Assembly: GCA_030527795.1 (NCBI GenBank)
Contig: JAUNAB010000001.1
Coordinates: 1 to 64,000, forward strand
DNA length: 64,000 nt
DNA from: Pasteurellaceae bacterium
Lineage (GTDB): Bacteria > Pseudomonadota > Gammaproteobacteria > Enterobacterales > Pasteurellaceae
Direction of reading: 5' to 3'
Shown: in pieces, positions 32,615-41,401 of the stretch
How the letters are laid out: each line of letters begins with the position of its first letter
How positions within the stretch are numbered: position 1 is the first letter of the stretch
The notes under the pieces: model-generated
What the model saw: only the letters and a program-made list of their open reading frames with translations
Database searches by the model: none
Told to the model about the DNA's origin: nothing
Position numbers and translations under genes: made by a program

Positions 32615-32660
32615 CAAGCGGTCAAATTTTATAAAATGAAATTTGATCGCTTGTTTTCTT
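32615..32660 (+). terminator. Attenuating hairpin between oppA and oppB, with AAGCGGTCAAA arms
   Basis: CAAGCGGTCAAATTT (32615-32629) pairs with 32639-32653 over 15 bp with one G-U pair, followed by a T-rich run. The arms resemble the other Pasteurellaceae uptake-signal type (ACAAGCGGT) and not the ACCGCGGT form used elsewhere in this window. It probably lowers permease expression relative to OppA. Confidence 0.8.
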
Positions 32661-32683
32661 TTTTTCTGACTTGTGGAGTCATT

Positions 32684-33604
32684 ATGTTGAAGTTTATTTT
32701 TAAACGGATTTTAGAAGCGTTGCCTACGCTATTTATTTTGATTACCCTTTCCTTTTTTTTAATGCGTCTTGCGCCGGGTAATCCTTTTACTAGTGAACGT
32801 GCCTACACGCCTGAAGTGATGGCAAATATTGAAGCAAAATATCATTTGAATGAACCGCTTCATACTCAATATCTTCGCTATTTAGGCGATCTTGCACACG
32901 GTGATTTTGGACCTTCTTTTAAATATAAAGATCAAAGTGTCAATGATCTGATTGCTTCGGCTTTCCCTGTTTCTTTTAAATTAGGAGTAACTGCGTTTAT
33001 TCTCGCGGTCATTTTAGGCATCAGCGCAGGGACAATCGCTGCCCTTAAACAAAACAGTAAATGGGACTATATCGTGATGGGCTTTGCGATGACGGGCGTG
33101 ATTATGCCAAGTTTTGTTTTTGCTCCGTTACTTGTTCTTTTCTTTGCGATTTATCTTAAATGGCTGCCTGCGGGCGGTTGGAATGGGGGACAGCTCTATT
33201 ATATGGTGTTGCCAGTACTTTCACTGACGATTAGTTATGTGGCGAGTATTGCTCGGATTACAAGGGGCTCAATGATAGAAGTTTTGCATTCTAATTTTAT
33301 CCGTACCGCAAAAGCCAAAGGGCTGCCAATGTCTAAAATTATTTTCAAACACGCATTACGCCCAGCATTGTTGCCTGTTGTTTCCGTATTAGGATCGTCA
33401 TTTGTAGGGATTATTACAGGATCGCTTGTGATTGAAAGTGTTTTTGGTTTACCTGGGATAGGGCAACTGTTTGTCAATGGGGCATTAAATCGTGATTATT
33501 CATTGGTGTTAAGCCTTACGATTTTAGTTGGCGTGCTGACAATAACCTTTAATGCAGTTGTTGATATTTTATATGCTGTCATTGATCCAAAAATTCGCTA
33601 CTAA
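32684..33604 (+). CDS. oppB: Oligopeptide ABC transporter permease OppB
   Basis: The ATG at 32684 behind TGGAG gives 306 residues (MLKFIFKRILEALPTLF), the length of E. coli OppB; the longer frame from 32636 runs through the hairpin and is not used. Six membrane segments and the permease loop with EAA-like sequence (FIRTAKAKGLPMSKIIFKHA) are visible. LIGLP-type end (GLPGIGQLFVNGALNRDY) is typical. It pairs with OppC. Confidence 0.95.
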   Translation: MLKFIFKRILEALPTLFILITLSFFLMRLAPGNPFTSERAYTPEVMANIEAKYHLNEPLHTQYLRYLGDLAHGDFGPSFKYKDQSVNDLIASAFPVSFKLGVTAFILAVILGISAGTIAALKQNSKWDYIVMGFAMTGVIMPSFVFAPLLVLFFAIYLKWLPAGGWNGGQLYYMVLPVLSLTISYVASIARITRGSMIEVLHSNFIRTAKAKGLPMSKIIFKHALRPALLPVVSVLGSSFVGIITGSLVIESVFGLPGIGQLFVNGALNRDYSLVLSLTILVGVLTITFNAVVDILYAVIDPKIRY

Positions 33605-33615
33605 GGGAAAGAATA

Positions 33616-34539
33616 ATGGTAACTAAAAGTAAACAAAATTCAGAGCTTGTAGAAAAATTGGCTCAGCAGGCTGATGATATGGCAACTTCGCCAAGCCGTA
33701 GTTTATGGCAAGATGCAAGCCGCCGTTTCTTGCGTAATAAAGCCGCAATTGGCAGTTTAATCATCTTATTATTAATTGTGTTATTTATCACTTTTGCCCC
33801 AATGCTATTGCAATTTAGCTATGACGATGCGGATTTTAGTATGATGACCATCGCCCCTGATTTTGAGTCAGGACATTACTTAGGCACCGATTCATCAGGG
33901 CGTGATTTATTGGCACGTGTTGCGATTGGTGGGCGTATTTCATTAATGGTTGGCGTTGCAGGGGCATTAATTGCGGTGTTAATCGGCACGATTTATGGTG
34001 CGATATCGGGTTATGTCGGTGGCGTTGTTGATATAGTGATGATGCGTATTTTGGAAATTTTAAGTTCATTTCCATTTATGTTTTTCGTGATTATGCTTAT
34101 TACTTTATTTGGTAAAAATATTTTCTTAATTTTTATCGCGATTGGTTTAATTTCTTGGCTCGGCTTAGCTCGAGTTGTCCGCGGTCAAACATTGAGTTTG
34201 AAAAATAAAGAATTTATTGAAGCCGCGATCGTTTGTGGTGTTTCTCGCCGTCAAATTATTTGGAAACACATTATTCCAAATGTTATCGGAATTGTGGTGG
34301 TGTACGCCTCATTAGAAGTACCTTCTTTTATCTTGTTTGAATCATTTTTAAGTTTTTTAGGCTTAGGGACGCAAGAGCCAATGAGTAGTTGGGGATCGTT
34401 ATTAAGTGATGGAGCAGCGCAAATGGAAGTTGCACCTTGGTTATTGATTTTTCCAGCATTTTTCCTTTGTTTAACCTTATTTTGTTTCAACTTCATTGGT
34501 GATGGTTTACGCGATGCGTTAGACCCAAAAGATAAATAG
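33616..34539 (+). CDS. oppC: Oligopeptide ABC transporter permease OppC
   Basis: A 307-residue inner-membrane permease with a long cytoplasmic N-terminus (about 45 residues) and six membrane segments. GTDSSGRDLLARVAIGGR and the EAA loop (FIEAAIVCGVSRRQIIWKHIIPN) are family motifs; it ends [13 protein letters not shown]. It starts 11 bases after oppB. Confidence 0.95.
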   Translation: MVTKSKQNSELVEKLAQQADDMATSPSRSLWQDASRRFLRNKAAIGSLIILLLIVLFITFAPMLLQFSYDDADFSMMTIAPDFESGHYLGTDSSGRDLLARVAIGGRISLMVGVAGALIAVLIGTIYGAISGYVGGVVDIVMMRILEILSSFPFMFFVIMLITLFGKNIFLIFIAIGLISWLGLARVVRGQTLSLKNKEFIEAAIVCGVSRRQIIWKHIIPNVIGIVVVYASLEVPSFILFESFLSFLGLGTQEPMSSWGSLLSDGAAQMEVAPWLLIFPAFFLCLTLFCFNFIGDGLRDALDPKDK

Positions 34540-34548
34540 GCGGCGAAA

Positions 34549-36144
34549 ATGAAAATGTTAGAAGTTAAAAATTTAGATGTTTATCTGAAAACCGATGATG
34601 CGTTAGTTCACGCGGTAAGAAATGTGTCCTTTGATGTTGAAAAAGGACAAACGTTGGCGATTGTGGGCGAATCGGGATCGGGCAAATCCGTGACCTCAAT
34701 GTCCATTATGCAACTTTTGCCGAAAAATATTGTGACCTTTGGGGAAAATTCGTCAATTCTATTTGAAAATAAACAAATTCTTTCTCTTTCTGAGCAGGAA
34801 ATGCGTCAATTAAGAGGCGATCGAATTGGGATGATTTTCCAAGAACCGATGACTTCGCTTAATCCTTATATGAAAATTGGCGAGCAAATCGTTGAAGCGG
34901 TTAGAACACACAATCCCAAAATGAGCCAAAAAGATGGCGAGAAACGGGCATTGGAAATGCTCTTAAAGGTCAAAATTCCTGATGCGGAAAAGAAAATGGC
35001 GTGCTATCCACACGAGTTTTCTGGTGGGCAATTACAGCGGATTATGATCGCAATGGCAATTATTAATCAACCCGATTTGTTGATTGCCGATGAACCTACC
35101 ACAGCACTTGATGTCACGACTCAAGCAGAAATTTTGGATTTAATGCACGAGATCCAAGCGGATATGGGAATGGCTATTATATTGATTTCCCATGACTTGC
35201 GTTTGGTGCAAAAATACAGTGATGATGTTTGCGTTATGCAAAATGGACAAATTGTTGAGCGTGGCAATACGCAACAGGTGTTTAATCATCCGCAACACCC
35301 TTATACCATTGAGCTATTAACGCCAATTCCTGCTGATTTATGCCAACCAATTGATGAAAATGCCAAGAATTTAATTTCCGCAGAGTCATTAGAAATTGAT
35401 TACGTCTTGAAGCGAACACTGTTTGGTAAGCCTAAAAAAGTATTTAATGCAGTAAAAAATATTTCTTTACAGTTAAAAGCAGGTGAAACCTTAGGCATTG
35501 TTGGCGAATCAGGATCGGGCAAATCCACTCTTGGACGGGCAATTATGCAAATTATTGATTATCGCGGACAAGTGCATTTTGACGGGCATAATATCACCGT
35601 GTTATCCGATCAGGATCGCCAAGCCTTGAAAAAAGATATCCAAATGGTTTTCCAAGATCCCTTTAATTCGCTTTCGCCACGCTTAACCGTTGGTGAAATT
35701 ATCGGCGAAGGGCTAGCTGTGCATTATCCCAAAATGAGCAAGCAAGAACGCCGTGAAAAAGTGCTGAAAATACTGGAAGAAGTGAGCCTTTCGCCAAGTA
35801 TGATCAATCGTTATCCGCACGAGTTTTCAGGTGGTCAACGCCAGCGTATTGCGATTGCTCGTGCCATTATTCTAGAGCCTAAATTTGTGTTATTAGATGA
35901 ACCGACATCGGCACTCGATCGGTCAACGCAATTAACGGTGATTGAATTATTAAATAATTTACAGCGTAAATACGCGTTGAGTTATCTGTTTATTAGCCAC
36001 GATTTAGCGGTTATCCGAGCTTTAAGTAATCGTGTTATCGTGATGAACAAAGGCGAGGTGGTGGAAGCAGGCGAATCAAAACAAATTTTTGAACAGCCAC
36101 AAACCGACTACACCAAACGCTTGATCCAAGCATCTAATTTGTAA
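34549..36144 (+). CDS. Peptide ABC transporter, fused double ATPase (OppD-OppF type)
   Basis: A 531-residue protein with two complete ABC domains. The first has Walker A GESGSGKS at 40-47 and signature FSGGQLQRIMIAMA; the second has GESGSGKS near 319-326 and [14 protein letters not shown]. Fused peptide-transporter ATPases of this kind (YejF/GsiA/DdpDF-like) occur elsewhere, but H. influenzae opp carries separate oppD and oppF. There is no Cys-rich C-terminal tail such as standalone OppD/OppF often have. Ten bases after oppC; a terminator follows. Energises uptake through OppBC. Confidence 0.92.
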   Translation: MKMLEVKNLDVYLKTDDALVHAVRNVSFDVEKGQTLAIVGESGSGKSVTSMSIMQLLPKNIVTFGENSSILFENKQILSLSEQEMRQLRGDRIGMIFQEPMTSLNPYMKIGEQIVEAVRTHNPKMSQKDGEKRALEMLLKVKIPDAEKKMACYPHEFSGGQLQRIMIAMAIINQPDLLIADEPTTALDVTTQAEILDLMHEIQADMGMAIILISHDLRLVQKYSDDVCVMQNGQIVERGNTQQVFNHPQHPYTIELLTPIPADLCQPIDENAKNLISAESLEIDYVLKRTLFGKPKKVFNAVKNISLQLKAGETLGIVGESGSGKSTLGRAIMQIIDYRGQVHFDGHNITVLSDQDRQALKKDIQMVFQDPFNSLSPRLTVGEIIGEGLAVHYPKMSKQERREKVLKILEEVSLSPSMINRYPHEFSGGQRQRIAIARAIILEPKFVLLDEPTSALDRSTQLTVIELLNNLQRKYALSYLFISHDLAVIRALSNRVIVMNKGEVVEAGESKQIFEQPQTDYTKRLIQASNL

Positions 36145-36151
36145 CTTTATC

Positions 36152-36177
36152 AAAGGGAGCAATTCGCTCCCTTTTAA
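36152..36177 (+). terminator. Terminator of the opp operon
   Basis: AAAGGGAGC (36152-36160) pairs with GCTCCCTTT (36166-36174), five-base loop, then T residues. Confidence 0.9.
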
Positions 36178-36572
36178 TTTACCTATGATTTTCAGTCGGT
36201 GCGATATAAAAATAAGGTTTGAAAGTTAAAGGCTAGTTTTCCGATAACGACTCAAATTAAAAAAGGATTTTACCGCGGTTAAAAACAATTAAATTTTTGA
36301 CCGCGGTTTTTGTTAATTGAATAAGGAAAAGCCACGGATAAAATTCACAGAAAGGCTTTCATTGCTAGCAACTGAATGTGTATTTTACGCCTTAATCAGT
36401 ACAAAATAATTGCGATGGAAACTAGTGATCTCGGTCAGTTATTGCTTTAGCACATTTGCCGCGGCACAAAAAATGTGCGAAATTTTGACCGCGGTTTTTA
36501 AGTATTGGCATAATGGGGGAGGACAAGCTAAGTAGATTGAGAGGGTTCAACACAAAAAATAATAAAAAACAC
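36178..36572. other. Gene-free region between opp and dpp with two uptake-signal pairs
   Basis: No ORF is convincing. It contains an inverted pair at 36272-36311 (ACCGCGGTTAAAAA facing TTTTTGACCGCGGT) and a second at about 36458-36500, whose left arm is altered (GCCGCGGC) within a further CACATTT/AAATGTG repeat. These are terminator-like hairpins with no gene directly before the second, possibly relics of lost genes. Confidence 0.5.
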
Positions 36573-36601
36573 TTGCTTTCGTTCTATTTTTCTATTATGT
36601 T
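36573..36601 (+). promoter_or_regulatory. Probable promoter of the histidine leader / dpp operon
   Basis: TTGCTT (36573-36578), 17 bases, TATGTT (36596-36601). Transcription would begin near 36608, about 25 bases before the leader-peptide start, as expected for an attenuator. Confidence 0.45.
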
Positions 36602-36632
36602 GTAGAAAAATTATTTTGAAGCAAATTTAATT

Positions 36633-36677
36633 ATGACTTTTACACGCACTGTTCATCATCACCATTTACCTGAATAA
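36633..36677 (+). CDS. Histidine leader peptide (14 residues)
   Basis: An ATG ORF reads MTFTRTVHHHHLPE and stops. Four consecutive His codons (CAT CAT CAC CAT, 36654-36665) are the hallmark of his-operon leader peptides, where a ribosome stalling for lack of charged His-tRNA changes the downstream RNA fold. Here the ORF precedes a peptide-transporter gene cluster, not hisG. The pairing segments described in the attenuator entry support function. Confidence 0.85.
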   Translation: MTFTRTVHHHHLPE

Positions 36678-36776
36678 TCTTTCGGGCATTTGGTCGTGTT
36701 CGGAAGACTCTTCCGAAGCAGTGCGACAACACCTATTTAAACCTTTCGGAAGGCAACTTTTGAAAGGTTTTTTCAT
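36645..36776 (+). promoter_or_regulatory. Histidine-type transcription attenuator controlling the dpp operon
   Basis: Four segments give the classical switch. Segment A (36645-36651, CGCACTG, just before the His codons) pairs with 36719-36725; TTCGGAAG (36699-36706) pairs with B, CTTCCGAA (36710-36717). B also pairs perfectly with C, TTCGGAAG (36745-36752). C overlaps the left arm of the terminator, AAACCTTTC (36739-36747), which pairs with GAAAGGTTT (36762-36770) before six T (36768-36773). Ribosome stalling on the His codons would cover A, free B to pair with C, and prevent termination. The first structural gene starts 72 bp further on. Confidence 0.85.
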
Positions 36777-36847
36777 TTTCCCAGTCAATCTCGCTAACGA
36801 AGAGTTACGTGCAACCCATTTTTTCACTCTCAACATAGGATAAAAAT

Positions 36848-38440
36848 ATGAAAAAACGTACTTTAGTTGGCTTATTCGGCTTATTTACCGCGGTCAATTC
36901 TGTTGCTGAATCTAAGACTTTGGTTTATTGTAGCGAAGCTGCTCCGACAACCTTTAGTCCCACGTTAGCGATGGATAATGCCACAATGGATGCAACGGCG
37001 GAAACAATGTTTGATCGCCTTCTTTCATTCAAAGCAGGCACAACTGAGTTAATGCCGAGTTTAGCGGAAAGTTGGACAATTTCGCCAGATGGGAAATCTT
37101 ATACGTTTAAACTTCGTCAAAATGTAAAATTTCATTCTAATCAACAATTTAAGCCTAGTCGCAATTTTAATGCTGATGATGTGTTATTCACTTTTAATCG
37201 CCAATGGGATAAACAAAACCCGTATTATAAATTGGCAAATTATGAAATGTTTAATGCCATGGGAATGGCGGATTTGATTAAATCGGTTGAAAAAATTGAT
37301 GATTATACGGTGCGGATCTCTTTGAACCAGCCTAGTGCGCCTTTTTTAGCTAATCTTGCTACCAGTTTTATGTCTGTTCAATCAGCGGAATACGCGGATC
37401 AATTAGTGCGACAAAATCGTTTGCAAGATTTGGAACGCCAGCCTATTGGCACGGGACCTTTCCAATTTTATGGGTATCAACCTAATGCTGAGATTCGTTA
37501 CATTGCATTTCAGCAATATTGGCAGGGGCGTGCAAAATTGGATCGTTTAGTATTTTCAATTACGCCTGATGCATCGGTGCGTTTAGCTCGTTTAAAAAAT
37601 GGCGAATGCGATGTAATGCCTTATCCAAACCCGACGGATATCGATGACATTAAACAGGATAAAGCGTTGCAACTGTTAGCTAAGCCTGCGATGAATGTAG
37701 GTTATATCGCATTGAATATGGCGAAAGCGCCTTTTGATAATGTTAAAGTACGCCAAGCACTAAATTATGCTGTGAACAAAAAAGCGATTATTGATTCGGT
37801 GTATCAAGGATTGGCGAGCCAAGCTAAATCGCCGTTACCGCCTGTGGTTTGGGGGTACAATGAAAAATTGCAAGACTATGAATTTAATCCTGAAAAAGCG
37901 AAAGCTTTATTAAAAGAAGTTGGCTTAGAGAATGGTTTTGAAACAGAAATCTGGGCGATGCCTGTTTCACGGGCTTATAACCCTAATGCACGTAGAATGG
38001 CAGAGATGGTGCAGCAAGATTGGGCAAAAATCGGTGTAAAAGCCAAAATAGTGAGTTTTGAGTGGGGGGAATATCTTAATCGTATGTCTAAGGGCGAACA
38101 TTTTGCGGGTATGGCAGGTTGGAATGGGGATAATGGAGATCCTGATAATTTTTTAGCGCCTGCTTTAACCTGTGATACGATCGCAAGTGGAGAAAATTAT
38201 GCACATTTTTGTAATGCGGAGTATGACAAATTAATCAACCAAGCGGCTCAAGAGTTTGATCAAACTAAACGTGCGGCTTTGTATAAACAAGCTCAACAGA
38301 TTTTTGTTGAGCAAGCACCCTGGATTACTATTGCAAATTCAATTAGTTATATTCCATTAAGCAAAAAAGTGAGTGGCTATGTGCCGAGTGCGGTTGGATT
38401 ACATAATTTTTATTCGACCGACATTCAAACTGATAAATAG
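36848..38440 (+). CDS. dppA: Periplasmic peptide-binding protein, DppA-like (first copy)
   Basis: Family 5 solute-binding protein of 530 residues with a signal peptide of about 20 residues (MKKRTLVGLFGLFTAVNSVA) before ESKTLVYCSEAAPTTFSP. YCSEA is typical of DppA/HbpA (dipeptide or heme-binding) proteins; GDNGDPDNFL and the C-terminal FYSTDIQ are also of that type. It is the first gene after the histidine attenuator and precedes a second closely related binding protein and dppBCDF. An uptake-signal core lies inside the signal-peptide region (36886-36893). Dipeptide, histidine-containing peptide or heme are all possible ligands. Confidence 0.9.
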   Translation: MKKRTLVGLFGLFTAVNSVAESKTLVYCSEAAPTTFSPTLAMDNATMDATAETMFDRLLSFKAGTTELMPSLAESWTISPDGKSYTFKLRQNVKFHSNQQFKPSRNFNADDVLFTFNRQWDKQNPYYKLANYEMFNAMGMADLIKSVEKIDDYTVRISLNQPSAPFLANLATSFMSVQSAEYADQLVRQNRLQDLERQPIGTGPFQFYGYQPNAEIRYIAFQQYWQGRAKLDRLVFSITPDASVRLARLKNGECDVMPYPNPTDIDDIKQDKALQLLAKPAMNVGYIALNMAKAPFDNVKVRQALNYAVNKKAIIDSVYQGLASQAKSPLPPVVWGYNEKLQDYEFNPEKAKALLKEVGLENGFETEIWAMPVSRAYNPNARRMAEMVQQDWAKIGVKAKIVSFEWGEYLNRMSKGEHFAGMAGWNGDNGDPDNFLAPALTCDTIASGENYAHFCNAEYDKLINQAAQEFDQTKRAALYKQAQQIFVEQAPWITIANSISYIPLSKKVSGYVPSAVGLHNFYSTDIQTDK

Positions 38441-38598
38441 TTCATTAAATCACTAAATTTTTATCATTATTATCGAATATCGAAAAAATGTTGCATTAGT
38501 TAGATAAAACCGAGTATATTCGGAAATGTAGGCTATTAAGATATTAGTCTAAAATGAGAATTAATTAGAATAATATTTAACACAACATTGGAGTATAT

Positions 38599-40199
38599 AT
38601 GAAAAACCTAACCAAACTCTCACTGATTGCGGCTGCATTAGCCGCTTCAACAACGGCAATAGCAGCGCCAAAAACATTTGTTTATTGTTTAGAAGTTCCC
38701 CTGCCACACTTAGCCCGCCTATTGGCACGGATGGAGCAAGTTTTGATTCTTCATCACGCACAGTCTATAACAAATTGATTGATTTTGCCGATGGCACAAC
38801 AGAATTAGCCCCTTCATTAGCAGAAAAATGGGATGTTTCAGAAGATGGGTTAACTTATACCTTCCATTTACGTAAAGGCGTGAAATTCCATTCCAATAAA
38901 GATTTCAAACCAACGCGTGAATTTAATGCGGATGATGTTTTGTTCACAATTAATCGTCAATTTGATAAAAATCATCCTTACTACAAAGTCTCAAATGCAG
39001 GCTATGAATACTTTACGTCAATGGATTTGCCAAATATTCTTGATAAAGTAGAGAAAGTTGATGATTATACAGTAAAAATCACATTGAAAAAGCAAAATTC
39101 GCCTTTCCTTGCAGATTTAGCGATGGACTTTATGTCAATTTTCTCCGCGGAATATGCTGATCAAATGTTAAAAGCGGGTACGCCTGAAAAAATTGATACT
39201 ATGCCGATCGGAACAGGTCCATTCCAATTTGTTGATTATCAAAAAGATTCAACGGTACGTTTCAAAGCCTTTGATGATTATTGGAAAGGTCGTGCAAAAT
39301 TGGATCGCTTGGTGTTCTCTATTACACCTGATGCGTCTGTGCGTTTAGCCAAATTACAAAAAGGCGAATGTCACGCAATTCCGTATCCAAATCCTGCGGA
39401 TATTGAAACCATTAAAAAGGATTCCGCAATTAATTTGTTGACTAAACCAGGCTTGAATGTCGGTTATATCGCGTTTAATGAACAGAAAAAACCTTTTGAC
39501 AATTTAAAAGTTCGCCAAGCGTTAAATTATGCAGTCAATAAAAAAGCCATTATTGATTCAGTGTATCAAGGTTCTGGTACGGTTGCGAAAAACCCAATTC
39601 CACCAACAATGTGGGGCTATAACGATAGCGTTCAAGATTATGAATACAATCCTGAAAAAGCCAAAGCGTTGTTAAAAGAAGCTGGTTTTGAAAAAGGATT
39701 CGATACGGATATTTGGGCAATGCCAGTTTCTCGCCCTTATAACCCGAATGCACGCCGTATGGCTGAATTAGTACAAGCGGATTTGAAAGCGGTTGGTGTT
39801 AATGTCAAAATCGTGAGTTATGAATGGGGTGAATATCTAAAACGTTTAGGTAAAGGTGAACATACCATTGCGATGGCAGGATGGAATGGCGATAACGGAG
39901 ATCCTGATAACTTCTTAAACTATTTGTTAAGTTGTGCAGGTGCGACTGATGGCGGTTCAAACTATGCGCGTTTCTGTAACAAAGAGTTTGATCAATTAGT
40001 AACGGATGCAGCGAAAGAAGTAGATCATCAAAAACGTGTTGAGCAGTATAAAAAAGCACAAGAGGTGTTCCATGCTCAAGCGCCTTGGATTACCGTTGCT
40101 CACTCAACGACCTATTTCCCAGTTCGTAAGGAAGTAAAAGGTTATGTAGTGAGTCCGTTTAGTATTCACGATTTCTACCCAGTAGATTTAGAAAATTAA
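38599..40199 (+). pseudogene. dppA: Second DppA-like binding-protein gene, frameshifted
   Basis: The ATG at 38599 begins a good signal peptide (MKNLTKLSLIAAALAAS...IAA) and APKTFVYC, but the frame then runs into 38 unrelated residues and a stop near 38776. From about 38694 the adjacent frame resumes the family sequence (SPATLSPPIGTDGASF...) to the stop at 40199, about 500 residues. Alignment with the first copy (YCSEAAPTTFSP) places the loss of one base at about 38692-38697 (GAAGTTCCCC). The rest looks intact and well conserved, so this is a very recent mutation or a sequencing error. It is about as similar to the upstream copy as a tandem duplicate would be. Confidence 0.85.
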
Positions 40200-40244
40200 T
40201 AGTAAAAATTTAATCTTTTAAATAAATAGCTATTAAATATTTGC

Positions 40245-40267
40245 GGAGGGCATTAGCCCTCCATTTT
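40245..40267 (+). terminator. Attenuating hairpin between the binding proteins and dppB
   Basis: GGAGGGC (40245-40251) pairs with GCCCTCC (40256-40262), four-base loop, then ATTTTA. The weak T tail suits partial read-through into dppBCDF. Confidence 0.7.
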
Positions 40268-40328
40268 ACCTAACTATATTAAAGAATAATGTTGTGCTGA
40301 ACTTATCGGCTAAATTTAGAGAATTATC

Positions 40329-41333
40329 ATGTTTCGATTTATTCTAAAACGTATTTTAATGGTGTTACCCACGTTCATTGCGATTACGTTATTGACCTTT
40401 GCCTTAGTGCATTTATTACCAGGGGATCCCATTGAAATTAGAATGGGTGAAAGGGGATTATCGCCTGAAGTGCATCAACAAATGATGCACCAATTAGGTT
40501 TGGATCGCCCATTGTATGAACAATATTTTAGTTATGTTAATGGGATTTTACACGGTGATCTTGGCAAATCATTCCGAAATAATGAGCCTGTATTAAAAGA
40601 GTTTTCAACACTATTTCCAGCAACGATTGAATTATCTTTTTTTGCCTTACTTTGGTCATTAATTTGTGGCACCATTTTGGGCGTGATTGCCGCGGTCAAA
40701 AAAGACAGTTGGATTTCTCATATTGTAACGAGCGTTTCATTGACGGGTTATTCAATGCCAATTTTTTGGTGGGGGCTTATTTTAATTATTTATGTCGCGC
40801 CAGTGCTTGGATTGCCTAATTCTGGGCGATTGCCGCCAGAAGTTTGGATTGATACTGATACAGGGTTTATGCTCATTGATACTTGGCGATCGGGAGAACC
40901 AGGGGCATTTTTGGCCGCGGTAAAATCGCTCATTTTACCTGCGATTGTATTGGGTACGATTCCCCTTGCGATTGTCACCCGAATGACGCGTTCATCAATG
41001 CTTGAAGTGCTAGGGGAAGACTATATTCGTACTGCGAAAGCGAAAGGGTTGAATACGACGCGAATTGTGATTGTTCACGCATTGCGTAATGCGTTGATCC
41101 CAGTGGTTACTGTGGTGGGGTTAATTGTCGGGCAATTATTGTCTGGGGCGGTACTAACGGAAACAATTTTCTCATGGCCAGGTATTGGTAAATGGGTTAT
41201 TGATGCGATTAATGCACGGGATTATCCTGTTCTACAAGGCTCGGTATTAATTATTGCGACGATTATTATTTTAGTTAATTTAGCCGTTGATTTATTTTAC
41301 GGGATTGTCAATCCGCGTATCCGCCATTCTTAA
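40329..41333 (+). CDS. dppB: Dipeptide ABC transporter permease DppB
   Basis: A 334-residue inner-membrane permease with six membrane segments and the long periplasmic insert typical of DppB (WIDTDTGFMLIDTWRSGEPG). The EAA loop is YIRTAKAKGLNTTRIVIVHALRN. The end FSWPGIGKWVIDAINARDYP is characteristic. Works with DppC and the DppD/DppF ATPases. Confidence 0.95.
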   Translation: MFRFILKRILMVLPTFIAITLLTFALVHLLPGDPIEIRMGERGLSPEVHQQMMHQLGLDRPLYEQYFSYVNGILHGDLGKSFRNNEPVLKEFSTLFPATIELSFFALLWSLICGTILGVIAAVKKDSWISHIVTSVSLTGYSMPIFWWGLILIIYVAPVLGLPNSGRLPPEVWIDTDTGFMLIDTWRSGEPGAFLAAVKSLILPAIVLGTIPLAIVTRMTRSSMLEVLGEDYIRTAKAKGLNTTRIVIVHALRNALIPVVTVVGLIVGQLLSGAVLTETIFSWPGIGKWVIDAINARDYPVLQGSVLIIATIIILVNLAVDLFYGIVNPRIRHS

Positions 41334-41401
41334 TTGGCTTGCTGTTTGAATATTAGCTTGATGTATCGCTAATAGGATTTTTTAATTTGGAGTGAAACTG
41401 A

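Noticed and set aside
32636-32683. Longer oppB start at 32636
   Set aside because: The extension is the transcript of the hairpin itself, lacks a ribosome site, and adds residues absent from the family; ATG 32684 gives the standard length.
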